Origin: Corbicula japonica
Lineage: Eukaryota > Mollusca > Bivalvia > Venerida > Cyrenidae
Assembly (NCBI GenBank): GCA_038501625.1
Contig: JAZAYU010000013.1
Coordinates: 558,001 to 622,000 of the forward strand
DNA: 64,000 nt
Reading direction: 5' to 3'
Part shown: piece by piece, positions 59,789 to 64,000 of the stretch
How the letters are laid out: each line of letters opens with the position of its first letter
Position numbering within the stretch: the stretch's first letter is position 1
Made by a program: the position numbers and the translations under genes
Notes under the pieces: model-generated
Database searches by the model: none
What the model saw: only the letters and a program-made list of their open reading frames with translations
Told to the model about the DNA's origin: nothing

Positions 59789-59982
59789 TCTTGGCTGAGG
59801 TAATTCCCGTGTGTTTTGCACATGTTCTCTTGGACTCAAATAGTGGGCTGACACGATCTGCCCATGTTCCGGCACGTAATCCAATCGTGCAAGAGGGCGC
59901 TCTACAGGATCCTCGAGAAAATATGATGGTCCGTCATAACGTGACCTTCGAGGCCTTTCCAAGTAATACTCCATAATATTTC
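59789..59982 (-). CDS. Candidate 5' coding exon (R/Y/P-rich N-terminus)
   Basis: Open frame encoding about 64 residues, from MEYYLERPRRSRYDG to TRELPQPR. It ends at a strong donor, AGA|GTAAGTAT (59781-59788). The 5' limit is inferred from an acceptor-like CTGTAG at 59983-59988, preceded by the branch-like CTAAAC; the frame also runs open further upstream, so this could be a first exon with its Met at ATGGAG. It is richer in CpG and G+C than its flanks, and the peptide is charged and low in complexity, consistent with a disordered N-terminus. The exon ends in phase 0, whereas the next exon needs two incoming bases, so the two cannot join directly. Membership of the RIMBP gene is inferred from strand and position. 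Confidence 0.55.
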
Positions 59983-61007
59983 CTACAGTTTGTTTAGTCC
60001 TCTTTGCAACAGACTTGCTAGTATACAAGCCTTAGAATGATTCATGTTTACATCAAGAAGATGATCATTATGTAGAGTTTGTTTAAATGCAGAAAATCCC
60101 CAATATGTCTGATAAATTGAAAGAAATGCCCTGTACAGTTTTCACAATATAATGCAGAAGTGGAATGTGCCTCTTGAACTGCGGGGTAAAAATCAACATA
60201 AAGTATTTACAGAAGATAGACGAAATATTTGAACATGTAAATTGATATAAAAATGCTAAATGACAAGCTTCTATCACTTATATGGAAGGTTAATATCGCT
60301 ATCTGTGAAGATTGAAAATGTTTGTGACTTGGTACATGTCTTAAATGTTGCTATGCAATAATAAATTGCAGATTTTTATTTTCTATTTCAATAATATATA
60401 TTCAATAAAGTAACATTTTTCCAAAGAAATTTTATTGTTCCTAATATATTTTTACCATCTCTTGAAATAGATGATTGTTGAACAAAATAAAGAATCTATT
60501 TATGACTGATATGCTTTTTTATACACAAACCAGTTCAGATCTTAAGAAATTATAGGCAATTATTTCCCTTTATTCAATACCATTTGTTTTACACTTTAAT
60601 TACCTCCCCTTCTTTTTTAAAATTCATGAAATATAATGATGTCCACATAGATCAATAAAACTATGATGCATAAAGTCATTTAAAAGAAATTTTTTACAGG
60701 TCAACAAAACAAGGTCAACTTCTAGCATCAGTTATTTGAAAAAACACTGAAATTACACACTGAGGATCTGTAGGATAACAAAACTTGATAGCAAGACATG
60801 TTGATTTTTAATTAACTTTCTATATAAGAAGAAGATCACTTCAGGGATGCATGAAAAGTCAAGAGTTTATAGGTCTTGTAATGATGGTGTCTAGCTTTTT
60901 ACTACAATATCTATTGAAAAGTCAATGTTTATCTATTGCTCAGATATAATAAATCTCTTATTAATTACATAGATCATACTGATCAACAAAAATTTGAATT
61001 TAATTAA

Positions 61008-62150
61008 ACAAGATGACCAGAGAGGGCCTGATTCCCTCACCTGATTCAAACAAGAGAATCAATGAGGGCCTTGGTTCCTTAACCAGAAAAAACAGAATGG
61101 AGATTATAGAGATACAGAGCTTGTTTGGTGCTACAGGTGTCATCAGCTCAAATGATATCTGTGTTTCATTGATCCTCAGCTGTACATTCAATTTCAATGC
61201 TCATTTTCAAAATAACTGATACTAAACTTACATGGCTATATAAACGGCATGAAAACTGTATCAATTTGCCTTTTGTTTGATGAATTCGAGATACAAATTG
61301 AAATTATCCACAGTGTGATTACTGCAATCATTCTGACCAAGTTTGGTGATAATCATGTGCTGGCTAATATGTTCTCAATTGTCTAAAAACACTTTTTCCT
61401 TGAAGAAGACATAGAGTCCTGGATTTTGTTCAAACATTACCCAGCTTCCAAGTCTCAAGGTAAACATTATGAGCAAGACTGTATGTTGGTTCAAGATATA
61501 TATCTTAAGTGTAAAGTTGAATCCCTTCTTTTGTGTTTAGATTTTGTGTCACTTTTACTACTTTGATTTGACCAAGTTAGATATTTTACCCAGGATGTCC
61601 CAGTTTGGACCATATCATACTTTAATGAACTTCTTTTTTATTCAAACATTTCACTTAACTAGTTTTAACTGCATTTAGATATTATTAAAATAAACAGTTC
61701 AAGCAAGTTTTATATAATCAGGCGTTTGTTTCATCTATAGTGTAAGCATTTCATCTATAGTGTTAACATGTTTATCCTTCGATCTGACCTAGTGACCCAG
61801 TTTTGACTCAAAGAGTAGCAGTCTGAACTAAGTTTATGTTATCATCAAAATCAACATTAAATGAAGAAGTTACAACCTTTATTGTGACTTATTAAATGTG
61901 TGACGTAATGCAAACATTTTGACCCCTGAGCTGGGACCTTATGTACAATTCCCATTGAAATAGATAAAGTACTATGACACATGTAAATCATATGTTAACT
62001 ATTAGTTCAAAATCATATTTATCATTAGAAAAGTACACTCAAAGCTCAATGCACATAATTGGACTCAAATCAAATTAATGACAAAATGATGACATGAAAA
62101 AAACTTTAACAATGACCTTTTTGTCAGCCCATTGGCTCAGGTGAGCTAAC
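61008..62150 (+). mobile_element. Degenerate tandem-core element, family B-like
   Basis: Left AACAAGATGACCAGAGAGGG then TCCCTCACCTGATTC; right GGCTCAGGTGAGCTAAC. The interior has decayed motifs such as TGACCTAGTGACCCAG. The same end design as the 27.7-kb element, but clearly older. Confidence 0.45.
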
Positions 62151-62622
62151 AATAAATAACATTAATCTAGAGTTACTGATTTTTAAATACTTATTAATCC
62201 TTAAAATATCCATTCTTGTAACCACTCAACACATGTACAATACCGCCAGATACAGAATAATAGGGAATAAAGCTTACAGCTTAAAGCAGTCAAAATTTTC
62301 AGACAGTTACATAATTCCATCTGAAATCAATAAAATGTATGCCCAAAATGTCTGTGCTAGACCTCTGATAGACTGGTTCCAATGTTGAAATCTATCGATC
62401 ATGTACATTCTTGAAAAACATGATCATAAACACTCAGTGCTCAGGATACTACTTAAGCAGTTTTTTTGAAATCCTAACCCTTCATCATGTAATGGACTCG
62501 TAATTCTATCTATTTGAGATATTCCATTAATTGCTTGTAGAGTAGATGTATAGAAAGTGTCGTTCCTGGATGCATCAGCAGTGTCTAGGTCATGTGACAG
62601 ATGCTGTGCTAAGCACGTAATC

Positions 62623-62836
62623 CTTAATCCTACTACATATAGACAAATTTTAACACATGTGTATCCAGTGTAGATCTAGATCAGATGGCACATCCATGCT
62701 GTATGATCTCGATCTGCTCTTATCACTTTTTGGTCAGAAATAATCCAATGAATCAAAAAGCAACCAGTGCAGATCCTGATCAGATGGCACTGTTAGCCCA
62801 TGGATGCAATAAAGGTGTATCTATGGAGTAAAGGGT
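62623..62836. repeat. FB1, diverged copy upstream of the gene
   Basis: Left end decayed; arms GATCTAGATCAGATGGCACA and GATCCTGATCAGATGGCAC; right end ATGGAGTAAAGGG. Confidence 0.6.
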
Positions 62837-63070
62837 TTAAGGACTAAGTGACTAAAGTTTCAGGAGAAGTGATCTTTAACCGTATATTGATACAAGAGGA
62901 TTATTAATACGGTCATCTGATCCAGATTCATTGCAAGTGGTGGGAGAATTAAACCTGTGCAGCAGGAATTTGATATCTCTGCTGCAAGTGTGAAGAGAAC
63001 TTGCCGAAACAAATAACTAACAGTCCTTCTTTTAGTGACTTTTTTCTGAACAAGGTAAAAAGTTGTCTTA

Positions 63071-63140
63071 ACCCCGGATGTGCCGGCTGATCTGGATCTA
63101 CACTGGCCGCACATGCGTAAAAATGTATATGGATGAAAGG
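63071..63140. repeat. FB1 deletion derivative, 70 bp
   Basis: TTAA at 63067-63070 and 63141-63144. The left end is fused directly to the right half (CCCCGGATGTGCCGGC). Confidence 0.7.
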
Positions 63141-64000
63141 GTTAATCAGCAAAACTGACTGAAAATTAGAATGTTCTGAAACATTCACCAGTGGATAATA
63201 TATTGACATGTGGTAGGCTAATCTTTATTGAAGTGTTTTTAATCTTTATTTTGGTCTTATCTATGTAAAAATATTTTTAAGTATGTTAAAAGAATGAAAA
63301 AAATTAATGAATTGCCACATCACCATATAAACAATCTTACAAATTCTTTACTTTGAAGTTTATAGTAATATTAATGAGATACTTGTAATTTGACCCAGAT
63401 CAATATTTACCTGACATTGGATAGTTTTTTTTAATTAAATGAAAACTCTGTTTATACTTAATGATAAATTTCAAAACTTCAATAGTTAGGTTCCAATATA
63501 AGAGGAAATGCAATTCTGCAATCACAATGAGCAGGGTTGTTTTACAACATGTATCCAATTTAACAATTATGATAGAAGGATACAGTAGTTCTCTATTTTG
63601 CAGAATTACATATTAAAAATTCACTGTATTATAAATATGAAAAATTGGTTACTTGTACAAGGCATTTCTTCCACTAATATCTACCACAGGTTTTCTTGTT
63701 CAAACTAAATCAAAGCACTTTTAATCCAATAATATACCATATAAAACCTTTCCAAACCATGAATAACACAGGAAGGGTAACTGTATAAATCTCCTTTACG
63801 AAAATAGGTGTGAATCACATAGTTCGAAATAAAACATGATTTCTCCCTTCTTTAGAAATACTGAGACTGTAAGCTGACTTTAAGGTTCCAACGCAGGTGC
63901 CACTAGATTCCAAGATAACTATCCAAACTTTATAGTCATCCATGATTTGCTAATGTTCACACTGACTGATATCTCATCTATTGACAAATTAAACTTTGTC

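Larger units (their letters stand above)
15509..59982 (-). other. RIM-binding protein (RIMBP/TSPOAP1-like) gene, N-terminal part, minus strand
   Basis: Gene span from the first recognised exon (59982) to the last one in the window (15509). RIM-binding proteins are presynaptic active-zone scaffolds that link RIM and voltage-gated calcium channels through SH3 domains; vertebrate TSPOAP1 (RIMBP1) has a long N-terminal coiled-coil region before the first SH3. The exons seen here carry that coiled-coil region only: heptad-rich K/E/L/Q segments, and blocks KKRNAELAAIARRLEEKAK and ARQRAKDLAEHAKQMLAKD that match TSPOAP1 in sequence and order (recalled, not searched). The SH3 and FN3 exons are expected beyond position 1. 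Visible coding is about 400 codons over 44 kb. Direction and family are well supported; the full exon set and the 5' end are not. Confidence 0.85.
59983..64000. other. Non-coding region upstream of the first recognised exon
   Basis: AT-rich. It contains a probable degenerate tandem-core element (61008-62150), an FB1 copy (62623-62836) and a 70-bp FB1 deletion derivative (63071-63140). No exon, promoter or CpG-rich start region is evident; it may be a further intron. Confidence 0.5.

Noticed and set aside
59547..59976. Plus-strand frames opposite the 59.8-kb exon
   Set aside because: Shadow frames: splice sites, codon pattern and neighbouring exons support the minus strand.

Overview
This is a gene-poor, AT-rich (roughly two-thirds A+T by eye), repeat-dense eukaryotic window. 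The repeats point to a bivalve mollusc: short-TIR elements with ~150-165 bp tandem cores and a following (ACGG)n run, as in the 'pearl' family known from bivalves; palindromic MITEs; and minisatellites. I cannot name the species. There is no bacterial, plasmid or phage content, and no CRISPR array or rRNA.

The only multi-exon gene I recognise lies on the minus strand, from about 59.98 kb down to 15.51 kb. Its exons encode the N-terminal coiled-coil part of a RIM-binding protein (RIMBP / TSPOAP1 family, a presynaptic active-zone scaffold). Seven exons, at 51.4, 49.1, 47.6, 45.2, 24.5, 17.0 and 15.6 kb, have AG/GT borders, join in one frame, and match the order of conserved blocks in human TSPOAP1. 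Two exons at 59.9 and 52.1 kb encode a low-complexity R/Y/D/P-rich N-terminus and are less certain. The SH3 and fibronectin-III part of the protein would lie beyond position 1, outside the window. Introns make up about 97% of the locus.

Layout: 1-15.5 kb is the intron after the last visible exon (mariner/pogo-like MITE, bivalve-type tandem-core elements, 50-bp minisatellite). 15.5-17.0 kb holds two short exons around an intron filled with a 65-bp minisatellite. 17.0-24.5 kb is an intron with a 47-bp minisatellite of about 2.7 kb. 24.6-45.15 kb is the largest intron, with two hAT elements (both with 8-bp target duplications), a large tandem-core element and a 40-bp minisatellite. 45-52.2 kb is the exon-dense part. 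52.2-59.8 kb holds a compact 62-codon single-pass membrane smORF on the same strand, a degenerate tandem-core element, a TA-flanked mariner-like element and a tRNA-like inverted pair. 59.98-64 kb is non-coding upstream sequence.

Two dispersed palindrome families dominate the introns: FB1, ~234 bp, TTAA-flanked and piggyBac-MITE-like, about 28 copies or fragments; and FB2, a ~145-bp near-perfect hairpin, about 15 copies. The most useful leads are the smORF, the possible captured first exon inside an hAT element, FB1 copies sitting about 20 bp from splice sites, the uniform phase-0 coiled-coil exons, and the common modular plan of three tandem-core element families. I found no convincing new molecular system.
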